Assembly (NCBI GenBank): GCA_963978905.1
Contig: OZ022257.1
Coordinates: 13,042,509-13,106,508, forward strand
DNA length: 64,000 nucleotides
Source: Trichostrongylus colubriformis
Taxonomy: Eukaryota > Nematoda > Chromadorea > Rhabditida > Trichostrongylidae
Direction: 5' to 3'
Each line of letters opens with the position of its first letter. Positions within the stretch are counted from its first letter, which is position 1. The notes beneath the pieces are model-generated. The model made no database searches. It saw only the letters and a program-made list of their open reading frames with translations, and was not told the DNA's origin. Both the position numbers and the translations under genes were made by a program. This document shows, piece by piece, positions 12,961-23,100 of this stretch.

Positions 12961-13037
12961 AGGCCGCTTTCATACTTTGCGCACCGACGCCGTCACCGGC
13001 GGTGACGGCGTCGGTCCGCAAAGTATGAAAGCGGCCT
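12961..13037. mobile_element. PIF/Harbinger-like hairpin MITE
   Basis: A near-perfect 77-bp hairpin beginning AGGCCGCTTTCATACTTTGC and ending with its inverse. It is flanked by TTA on both sides if GGCC is taken as the end, which fits the TWA target duplication of PIF/Harbinger elements. The inner arms (ACCGACGCCGTCACC and inverse) are private to this copy. Confidence 0.6.
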
Positions 13038-13563
13038 TAGGTTGCCTATTGTCTCCGCCACGGTCCTCCTCACGGAAAGGTATGAGGGCAGCCTCAGGCA
13101 TGTTCAGGTTTTTTTTTCAGGTTGTGATTCAAGCTATCAGCACGTGATCACTTGAGGAGATGGTCCATGGAAATTTGAGTCCTTTTTTTTACCCATATAT
13201 TTATGCTGTGATTGCTTACCTAGGCCGCCGTTGCTACGTTCCACGCGAAAAAACAGGAATTGGGCTTAGACCCATTTTCTCTATGTGGCGGCCGACGGCT
13301 TAGAGCGTAAGAGAGGGCATGGTCACGATTACTCTACATAGAAGCAGAAGCAACACACCCGTAGCCAGGGTCACAGAGTGATTAGCAAGTCAGGATTGAG
13401 CGCGAAAGTTTGAACTGCGCTCTGACCGCTGACGTCTGTCAATAATACATGGCGGGAATTCTAACGAGATGGCTCCCATGTTCTCCCTTGTTGAAACCTC
13501 GGCATAGTTGTCGATTGTTTTTCTTTTGTATGCCAACACGAGGTTAGAAGTGGAACCTTTATT

Positions 13564-13596
13564 GGCCTAACGTTTCGACCTTCTCGTCTTCTTCAG
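13564..13596 (-). ncRNA. Hammerhead-core-like motif in Penelope 3' region
   Basis: Reading the - strand, the motif is CTGAAGA, a bulged A, a 3-bp stem GAC/GTC around GAGAAG, then GAAACG. This resembles the catalytic core (CUGANGA, stem II, GAAA) of hammerhead ribozymes, which are known from the terminal repeats of Penelope-like elements. The downstream AGGCC can pair with a GCCT just upstream of the core. Helix III is not convincing, so activity is uncertain. Confidence 0.4.
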
Positions 13597-13847
13597 AGGC
13601 TGAAGATGGCTTGAAGCTCTTGATTTGCAAAGTATCCGAACAAACGCCTCCTCCCCTCTAGCGTTTCCGGCGTCGTTTCGAGATCGCTCTCGGACAACCC
13701 GGTAATGAAGCAATAGACTCACCCAAGATTCCACCAGCGGAGCAGTAGCTCACGCCTCAATCACATGTGTCAGTAAAGGCGAATGAGTCTCACTTGACTC
13801 GATGTTCCTTATACGGCAGAAACTACTACCGCACACGTCGCCTTTAC

Positions 13848-15323
13848 TTACTGTAACCCGCACTGTGATACGAAAGGCAGGAGTTCATTGCTAATCGAAA
13901 GACACTCGTTTCGGTTGTTCATTCGTGGCTTTCTTGTGGAAATCCAGAATGACTCTAACACTTTCCGTGACGAAACTTCCGTCTCGTACGCCAATATAGA
14001 GCACATAACATCAAAGTCGCTTCCGTTATGCTCCTCAACTTTATGCATGCCAAGCGGGGTTGTTATAACACCACGCCTTTTCCCAGCTAGATGTTCTTTG
14101 ACGCGTACAGCCAGTACCCTTCCCGTTTCTCCAATATATGTGCTATTACAAGTCCTACATTGAAGCTCATAAATAACGCAAGCCTTATCACAATCTCCTG
14201 GCTTCCCGTAAGGACAAATAATGCAGTTTGGCGTTATGCACTGCTTATCGTACAGTCTGTTGCGAACAAGTTGTCGTTTGATGTTGTCGTTAGGGATATT
14301 CACTAAGACAACATCATTTTGTAACTGTGCTCGAACAATACTGCGGTTTATTGCAGCGCTAACCCTGTCGGAGATGAACGGAATGCATAAAGGTAGTTTT
14401 CCTTGGCGTGGCGTTTGTCGTCGTTGACCAGCATATGACGTTCGTTGGTGCGATGGTACCGCATAGCCATTTTCAGCAGCAATGCACAGAGCTAAACGTT
14501 TTGATTTCTGCCGTTCCTCACCACCAGTGCACATACTGGTTGCTGTTGCAAACATGTTCTTAATGACCGCACGTTTCACAGCAGCAGGGTGAGCAGACGT
14601 CGCATGAATCAAGATATTTTTACAGCTAGGCTTGCGGTACCACTTTACCCTAATAATGCCACCAGACAACTTGACCTGCGTATTAAGATATGGTAGCCAC
14701 CCATGCTTTGGTACTTCCCGTGTAAGCCTAATGTACTGCGACTGCTCATTTAATAAGCGGAAACACTCGTCCATTTCGGATTGTGTTGATGTTACTATGA
14801 AGCAGTCGTCGATATATCTACAGTACAACAGAGGTAAGCGACCGAGTACTGGTTGTTCTATTCTGCTCATGAAGCAGATCGCAAGTACAGGCGCTAGTCG
14901 CTTACCCATGGCCAAACCCCTAATCTGAGAGTAATACAACCCTGACCATTTAAAGATGTTGCAACGTAAACAAGCCCCAACTAGAGTCATAATGTGCGCT
15001 TTATCCAAACCAAAAGTCGCAATCTCATTAACATGCCCATCCAACATTTCCGATAAGGCCTGCAGAGCTTGTTCATTTTGCACGTTTGTATAAAGCGAGG
15101 CAACATCGAATGACTCCATCACACAGGTCGTTCCAAAATTCGAAGTGTGCAAACGTTGGAGGAATTGATTCGTGTTGGTCAAGTGGGCGGGGATTTTGGT
15201 CAATAATTGGCTGACTATTGTGTTAAGGTACCATGATATACGATCGGTAGGTCCACCAACACAGCTTATGATAGGTCGTATTTTATAGGTGTCTGGTGAC
15301 ATCGACGACATGTCACCAGACAC
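13848..15323 (-). pseudogene. Penelope-like reverse transcriptase / GIY-YIG endonuclease, N-terminally truncated
   Basis: A 491-codon open frame. It starts inside the reverse transcriptase at KIRPIISCVGGPTDR. It then shows the DVASLYTNV aspartate motif, GLAMGKRLAPVLA, the catalytic YIDD box (YCRYIDDCFIV), a thumb-like segment, and a C-terminal GIY-YIG-type nuclease with a Cys cluster (CIICPYGKPGDCDKAC) followed by YELQCRTCNSTYIGETGR. These are the two domains of endonuclease-positive Penelope elements. The N-terminal part of the RT (fingers) is missing and the first residues derive from the junction palindrome, so the copy is dead on arrival although its frame is intact. That intact frame argues for recent insertion. 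Confidence 0.9.
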
Positions 15324-15326
15324 AAT

Positions 15327-15872
15327 GTGACATGCATTCCGTTCATCTCCGACTGGGTTAGCGCTGCAATAAACCGCAGTATTGTTCGAGCACAGTTACA
15401 AAATGATGTTGTCTTAGTGAATATCCCTAACGACAACATCAAACGACAACTTGTTCGCAACAGACTGTACGATAAGCAGTGCATAACGCCAAACTGCATT
15501 ATTTGTCCTTACGGGAAGCCAGGAGATTGTGATAAGGCTTGCGTTATTTATGAGCTTCAATGTAGGACTTGTAATAGCACATATATTGGAGAAACGGGAA
15601 GGGTACTGGCTGTACGCGTCAAAGAACATCTAGCTGGGAAAAGGCGTGGTGTTATAACAACCCCGCTTGGCAAGCATAAAGTTGAGGAGCATAACGGAAG
15701 CGACTTTGATGTTATGTGCTCTATATTGGCGTACGAGACGGAAGTTTCGTCACGGAAAGTGTTAGAGTCATTCTGGATTTCCACAAGAAAGCCACGAATG
15801 AACAACCGAAACGAGTGTCTTTCGATTAGCAATGAACTCCTGCCTTTCGTATCACAGTGCGGGTTACAGTAA
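15327..15872 (+). pseudogene. Inverted 3' copy of the Penelope-like ORF (GIY-YIG part only)
   Basis: 181 codons nearly identical to the C-terminal third of the - strand copy, covering the region after the RT and the GIY-YIG domain (CRTCNSTYIGETGR). One visible difference is Lys for Met in the PLGKHKVEEHN segment. It has no reverse transcriptase and cannot be autonomous. Confidence 0.88.
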
Positions 15873-16124
15873 GTAAAGGCGACGTGTGCGGTAGTAGTTT
15901 CTGCCGTATAAGGAACATCGAGTCAAGTGAGACTCATTCGCCTTTACTGACACATGTGATTGAGGCGTGAGCTACTGCTCCGCTGGTGGAATCTTGGGTG
16001 AGTCTATTGCTTCATTACCGGGTTGTCCGAGAGCGATCTCGAAACGACACCGGAAACGCTAGAGGGGAGGAGGCGTTTGTTCGGATACTTTGCAAATCAA
16101 GAGCTTCGAGCCATCTTCAGGCCT

Positions 16125-16157
16125 CTGAAGAAGACGAGAAGGTCGAAACGTTAGGCC
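16125..16157 (+). ncRNA. Hammerhead-core-like motif, second copy
   Basis: Same motif as at 13564-13596, here on the + strand: CTGAAGA, then a GAC/GTC stem, then GAAACG. The bases immediately outside are GGCCT on the 5' side and AGGCC on the 3' side, which can form a closing helix. The motif is retained in both arms. Confidence 0.4.
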
Positions 16158-17017
16158 AATAAAGGTTCCACTTCTAACCTCGTGTTGGCATACAAAAGAA
16201 AAACAATCTAACGAGATGATTCTGTTCTAGTTTTCCAGCTTCTGTTGCCACAAAGGAAATTTTTAGGTTCTCTTCGTGTATTGTTCATGTAATACTGAAT
16301 TCGTAGAGGGTTTTAAGAAGAATTAGAACCATGAGAATTCCGTGGACGATTCCTTTAATCGCCGTGGAACGCTTGATCGCCTGAGTTGCCTGAAACGCAT
16401 GCAACACCTAATTCTAAACCTTGCTATTCAAGCGGCGATAGCAGTCAGAAATGCAAGAAGGTGCTAAATGATGAATGGGGAGGGAAGGGGGGGGTGGCAT
16501 CCATTGCGCACGGCGCTACTTTAGGCTAACGAAGTTCTCATGAAAGGATCCCTTTTTCCGTCTTTAAGGTTTAGACAAGATTTGAGTGCTCGGATGGCAC
16601 ATGGATGCTCAACGTGAGTTGTTCAACATACTGTAGCCTACCCCTCCCAATCTCCTCATTGGGACAGCACGTGGGAGAATGAAAGAGTTATAGTCATGGA
16701 GAGATTCACGTACAAGCTCGGCTGGCGTACACTACCACGCCACCGCAGTAGAATTATGCAGAAGCTGGACTTGATCGATGTCGATCGGTATTTATATGTG
16801 TGACATCCACCACAAACTGCCATCATATTGTAAAGCAAAAAACAATTAATAAGGGGAGTGGCTATAGGATCACCATCACCAGTACGATGACTTTATCGAC
16901 CAATACCTGTTCATCAATACAGACCACGCACGAGTATTTGACACAGCTGTTGTGTTGCGCCTGGTACTGCAACTGCATGCCATCCAACATAGTTATATCT
17001 AACAAGGGAGGTGTTTC

Positions 17018-18330
17018 AGGTCATGACGCGCTTTCGGAAAACGGGTTTTTCCATTATATGGGAGTATCTACATGAAACATATAACTGACTTTCATTTTTG
17101 CTGCGCGGCCCTACAAATGCCAAAAAAGGAGTAAAGAAATTTTTTTTCAAAAAGGCGATTTCAACCCACTCATAGTAACGCATCCTCTTTGCAACTTTGA
17201 TCATGTGCAGATCCAAAGGTGTTCTTCTATTTCACATCCAAAACAAAGTCAAATACGGAAAAAAAATGAAATCTTATCTCCACCATGTACTAAAAGTGCG
17301 CAGCAGTCTCATAACAGCTCCCCGATGCGTGAAAGTTGCGGCAAGCTGGTGGCCTATTGGATACGACGATGGACTCTCAAACGGATGAAGTGTTGGGTTG
17401 TTGGTTCGAATCCCAGCACTGCCGAAATTTTGCATTTTTTATTGCATTCACTTTTTCGTCTTCAAATATGTCTGTTTGTGCCAAATGACTACGATTTTCG
17501 TTTACAGCATGCCGAAATGACTATTTACGAATTGTCAGTGAATTTGGTGATGTGACCTTTTTGGGCACGAAAGGGCCTGTAGCGCTCGAAATTCGCGATT
17601 TCGCACAAAATAAGTGTCATATTCGTGTTCAGGGGGGTGAAACTACCCCTAGGGACCCGTTTCTAGCCAATTCCAAATTTTGACCCTAACTTCGAAAAAG
17701 ATGTTTTTTGGTCATGGGTACATGGAGCGCTTTCTACTTGTAGAAGTGAGTAACCCACAAAATCGATGAAAATCAATGGGATATGCACAGCATGGATGCC
17801 TATCGTTATAACTTGATCAACCAAGCATCAAGCAAGCGAAATAGTCAGGATTTCTTGACAAGTGATACCGTCTTCTCCTTCCTTGAACGTGCAGTCGAAG
17901 GTACACCAGTGCCCAGCTCAAATTTTCGAATTCGGGTCAAAATCTCGATTGGGCTGGAAACGTGCCCCCAGGGGTAGTTCGACCTCCTGAACACGAATAT
18001 CAAATCCGTTTCGCGCAAAAACGCCTCGTTCGTGCGCTATGAGCGCTGAAAAGCTCAAAAATTGGACTGTCAAACTTGCTGAAAACTGGCAATAGAGGGC
18101 AGTTCGGAGTTCTAAATGTGATTACTGCACTTAATCTTCATATTCGAATGTTTACGAGTCCGAAAACTGAAAATCTAAATTTTGCAAAAATTTGTTCTCA
18201 GTGGGGATCGAACCATCAACCCCGTTTTTGGCATTTGTAGAGCCGCGCAGCAAAAATGGACATCAGTTATATGATTCTTGTACGTGCCCCCATACATGCA
18301 AAAAACAGCTTTCAAAAAGCGCGTCATGAG
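17018..18330. mobile_element. 1.3-kb foldback element with tRNA-like internal boxes
   Basis: The outer arms are inverse over more than 100 bp, with TCATGACGCGCTTT at the left and AAAGCGCGTCATGA at the right, then GCTGCGCGGC and CTACAAATGCCAAAAA in both. Complementarity continues towards a centre near 17675 (GAAACTACCCCTAGG against CCAGGGGTAGTTCG). No ORF of note. The inner part of each arm has a tRNA-type B box. Confidence 0.65.
17341..17425 (+). repeat. tRNA-derived (pol III promoter-like) segment
   Basis: An A-box-like TGGCCTATTGG lies at 17350-17360 and a perfect B box GGTTCGAATCC at 17403-17413, at a spacing compatible with a tRNA. A cloverleaf cannot be completed convincingly, so this looks like a tRNA-derived SINE-like core rather than a working tRNA gene. 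The other arm of the foldback carries an inverse B box (GGGATCGAACCATC near 18197). Confidence 0.4.
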
Positions 18331-20122
18331 TTGGAAGACCTTCCTCGTAAGACCGGCGTCGGAGTTTGCGATTTTACGATTCTGCTACGTCGCACTTTCT
18401 GACGCGATACTACGACCTTTTATGCCGCAACTTCGCGTGCGAAGCCGCGACACCGCAAGATCGCATAGCCTGACGACGGCCTTTCATTCTTCACTAACCT
18501 CGAGAGTACGTGAGAACCACCTGTTGCTTACATAAATGAATTTAATATCACGCAATCAGGGGCTTATATATGGTATGATATCAACGAAATGATACTTGTA
18601 AAGCCTGGATGAGACTCGTGACCATAGATGTGGAGGTTACGGAACAAGGCAATCGACACACGAGCGAGCAAGAACAGTTCATTAGAAAAAAACAAAGCAA
18701 CAAACACATTTATTAAATTTGGAATAAACCAAGATAGATGAGCTTGTACGCGATGCGCGATGTCGCAGACTAAAGGAGCGAAGACCTTCTCACTCTCTCC
18801 CTCTCCTCTTTCGGGATTCTTCCTTAGCTACTCTGTGTATTTCGACCTCTCCTTCTCAGAGTACGAGGTGGCCATCAAGGCCCACGCTAGCGACTTAGGC
18901 CCCAGAACCGGCCACTAAGGCCCAGACAACATTTTGGCCACTAACTGTAAGGCCTGAGAAATGAGTCGGCCACTAAGACCTCCGGCGAATCTGACCACCA
19001 AGGTCAAAGAAGGAAAAAACGGAGGGGAGACAAGCCACCTCCTCGATGCTGCCGAATAGTAGAACCCCTCAGACGTCCCAACACTCACTCGATACCTTTG
19101 ACTGCCCGCGCGATTAACTCCTCATGATCGAGGTCGTTTCAAATGCTCCTCTCTTCACGGGTCGCCTTTCAGGGCTTGCTCTTCGCTCCTGCCTGACATA
19201 CTTCCCACCTTCAACTGTTTATTCGGTTGTCCACCAATCTCGGAGAGGTCAAGCAGTATAGCGGTCGATATTGTGTTCTTTTCACAAATCGAATCAAATT
19301 TGAAGTTAAGGATTTCTGTAATAAGTCTCTTCATGGGAAGCGCCGCTCCTTCTGTTCCTATTCAAAATCGTAGTGGCTGTTGAACGCGATTTGGCCCACA
19401 AAACGACTTGGGGGGGGGCCAGCCAATGGCAAGTCGGTAATCTGGTACCAATTCACCCATCACGGCAGGATGGATTGGCCTAGGCGGGCGTGTGCGTATT
19501 TGATCCTAGCGTCAAGGGAGTGGGAGGCTCGCACTCTCTCACCGCACCACCTTCCGCATTGCATTCGATATCGGTATGGAAATACGTGCTCATTTTGTGA
19601 CATCATACTGTAAACGGTTTTGGGTAAGGCAAAATAGCACAGCATGGCGAATTTGCAAAAGTGAATCACGATTTATTTATCTACTCAGTGTCCGCTGTTT
19701 TCGGTGTGCTCGAGTACGCCATAGTATTGATCGCAGGCGCGCGTCGCAAGGTTGGTGATTGCTGTAATCCCGCCGAGTATGAATGCCGTTCACCTGAACA
19801 ATAAATAATGTTTGCGCAAACTAGTAGATGGAAAGAGGAGGGGAGAGGTTGAGGGACATAGGCTTGAGTGCTAGCAAGATATTTTCTTCCATGAATGGCT
19901 ATAAAAACTAGGTTCACATCGAATGTGAAGAGGAAGGGACATATTTCGCATATTTGTTGCGAAGGAAGACCCGCGCAAGGGCTCCCAATAAGTATATCTT
20001 TTACTTTCAATGTGTATCCTTCGAGAAAGGCAGCCTTATCAGAAAATGATATAATTGTTGACTCGAGCACTGGTGCTGGTGTTGCTCCATTTGTTAGTTA
20101 GAGTGACGTGAGGTGGTGTGCG
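18331..20122. other. Gene-free stretch with degenerate tandem motif
   Basis: No gene supported. At about 18862-19010 the motif GGCCACTAAGGCC recurs about six times in degenerate form with irregular spacing of roughly 25-35 bases. The 19690-19790 segment ends CCGAGTATGAATGCCG, a fragment of the TTCATAC hairpin repeats. Confidence 0.35.
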
Positions 20123-23100
20123 ATGACGTCGGAAGTCGCCCCTACAAATATTATACAGCTCTCAACAGGCAAGGTTATAGACAAGTATACGGTTGTAAAG
20201 AAACTTGGCGAAGGTAGTTTTGGAGCTGTATACAAGGTAAGCGTGATATTTTTTCATTCGGCAGAATGGCACTAGCTAGATCTAATTCGCTTAGGTAGAG
20301 GCACCGGGTGGGAAACTGTATGCTCTGAAAGCTGAAAGTGTCAGCGAAAAAGTACCGGTGAGCCTGTGCTCGTTTTCGATGTGCCGTTGAACTCCGTTGA
20401 ATACTTCATGGAGAGAAACATTCTTCTGTCTACGAGGGACAGAAGAGGGACATTTTTTTGAGCGATTCGTGAGAACATGAACCACGAGGGTGTTTATCTT
20501 CACTCCAGTTTAATGTAGCTCGCGCGTCACATAGCACCAGTGAGCTGTGGACTACGCATAAGATAATTTGAACAGGACTAACTCAGCGATGTGATTTAGC
20601 AAAAATAGGACGTACACTTTTACTGAATTCGCACTTATACTGGTAAAATCATCCACTGGTGCCGCCCATTAGTCATAGTAATCGGAATGCGACTGCACCC
20701 TGAGATGGTGAAATCCATTATTCGTTTTCTGCCCTCTGCCCGCATCATGATAGCTTACTGAATCGTCCAGGACTTGGTTGAAAGACTATAATCGTTTTCC
20801 TTCACCCAATTACCCGTTGCTTGTTCCGGTGCATCCCAAACGGGACTGCTTCTCCGACAACCCAACATATCTGCATGTCATCCCAGTGTGCTGCTACCTA
20901 GTACGACGTCAGCACACTACAAAATGGCTGCGGGTGGGTGTGCGTGGTAGGTGTTTACATGAATAGGAAGTGCTATAACAGCGATGATGTGGCTTTAGAT
21001 TGATAGTCCAGCACCAACCGGTATCCTCATGCATTGAGCGGTCGATTTCGCGGGCGGGCAGACATACAAACCGAAATACAAATAAAAAAAACAAACCGAC
21101 ACACAAAGTTAGTAGCATACGTGATAGAGGGGGAAGGACGAGGCGTGCGTGGGCGTGTAACCTTGTCAAGATTTTGCACCACGACGAACGGTGGCGAAGC
21201 AGTGTGTGTGAGCCATACGCATCGCTGTAGTTGGTTCCTAGAACAGTTACACGATAATGCTAATGGTGCGATACGCAGATGAACCGTAATCTTTGGGACC
21301 CAACAACACGGCGCCTCTAGCTTGTCGGCATCGCTTCGCTTGCGACACGCCGCGTTGCGAAATCCTGCCATAAAGGTATTTACCCGGCGTACGTGATGCG
21401 ACGTTTTTTGCGCGAGCTAGCGGGTCACATCTAAATGGGACATAGAGTAGCTACCGTGTCTTATGTAGGCGCCCCTAGCAAACACTCCGCCCGCCTCGAT
21501 GCAAAATTCTGACGTACTAGCTCACCCCATATAGTTGACGTACACGACCCCACAAAGCCAACTGGGATGAGCCGCAAGCTGCCACCAATGGTGGTATGAC
21601 GTAAGAATGGAAAGATATCAATGAGTCATTTCGAGGCTGTGGAATCGCAAGAACGGCTGGAGAGATTAGGCATAAAGGGTCGTGGCCACAAACGCACCAT
21701 TTGTTCTTCTATTGCTCAAGAATATCATCAATACATTGAATTGTAGCTTCTTCGTCTTGAGCTCCTCGTCATGCAACGTCTCCAGGCCAGAAATGCTACA
21801 CATATGCCGGATCTCATCGACAAAGGAAACTTCGAAAACTTCAACTACATAGTGATGAAGCTGCTTGGGAAGTCTCTACAGGTACAGCTACTCGCTCTCA
21901 TCTGTGCTGATCTGTGATGCATGTGAAGCGCATGCAAACGATTCAGAGAGATGTGCGTCAGGACTGTCTACCTAGGTCACCGCACCATGCAAATGCGCCC
22001 TTGAAGTGCCTAGGTGTTCCTAACGTGAATTCACTGCGCTTTCAGGAGTGGTTTGACTCAGATGGATGGTCTTGACGGACATCTATTAGGTAATTCGTCG
22101 GATACTCTTTTAGGAAGCTAAGAAAACCGGTCCCGATCGTCACCTTTCACTCGGACCGGCTATAAGTGTTGCGATTCAGTGCCTTGAAGCCATCGAAGAA
22201 TTGCACTGGGCAGGATTTTTGCACAGGTATGAGTCGGGCGCCAACATACACCCGCCCGCCGTTGTACATGCAATTTTTTTAAAATCCACAAAAAACACTG
22301 TGAAAAGTAATTGGTCGGCCCATTTCTTGAAAAACTCAAAGGCTCACATTCAGCTCACCGTTTTTCAGTGAGAAATTAGTGTGATAGAAAGGAATGATTA
22401 GGAAACGACAGCGGAAGATCATCTTCCGAAAAGCCTCTTTAGTCAGTCAGCAGATGCACTTTTGCTGATGCCTGTGTATTCAACAAGCTGATAAGGGATG
22501 AATGGAATCGATAATAAAGCAGGATTCGCCTGTTGAAAACAAATCACTCAAGGGGTCCCTGAAAAAAGGGTCCCTGAAAAATCGATGAAGATCTGCAAAT
22601 CCGATGAATAAATGCAATTTGTATTTTAACCGAATGTAACTACAGTAGATGACAGAACACGGGCTCCCTCATGATTTTCGGGGATGACTGTGTGAAGCCG
22701 GAAACTATGATGGAAGAGGATGCTGCGGCTCCGTGGGCACAATGCAACGAAACACTTCGAATTGAAGCGCTTTATTAGAAACAAAAACGTGACAAAACAA
22801 CAAGTGTTAACAACAAAACAAAAAAAAATCGTAGGACATTGTGGGAAGCGGTGAGGGAGCCTGCAACGACAATGTGACTTCTGGGAGCTAATGCGACGAC
22901 GGCGAGGTGGAGCCCCGGCGCTTTTCTTTGGCGGGTCCCCTTTTATATGGGGTCAAAACGGAAGCTATACTTCCGACAGTTTCCCGCCATACCGGCCAAC
23001 TTAGGCCGCGGTCATACTTTGCGCAGCTGCATTAGTTGACGCCGGTGCCGGCGTCAACTCACGCAGCTGCGCAAAGTATGACCGCGGCCTTACCGACCAT

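Larger units (their letters stand above)
13472..16206 (-). mobile_element. Penelope-like retroelement with inverted partial copy
   Basis: The insertion is bounded by a 12-bp direct repeat TCTAACGAGATG at 13460-13471 and 16207-16218, so the whole block integrated as one unit. It contains a 5'-truncated Penelope-like copy on the - strand (RT plus GIY-YIG, ending near 13513) and a second, 3'-only copy on the + strand from about 15333. The two face away from a short junction palindrome at 15289-15321 (GTGTCTGGTGACAT and inverse). The 3' parts, about 870 bp each, are nearly identical, suggesting a recent event. Inverted partial duplications and 5' truncation are typical of Penelope-like elements. 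Confidence 0.9.

Noticed and set aside
14091..14928. Plus-strand ORFs of 71-98 aa opposite the Penelope ORF, and their mirror copies at 15266-15832
   Set aside because: Antisense shadows of the RT/GIY-YIG frame, duplicated only because the element itself is inverted.
17341..17425. Functional tRNA gene
   Set aside because: The A and B boxes are present but acceptor and anticodon stems do not pair, so it is called a tRNA-derived repeat instead.
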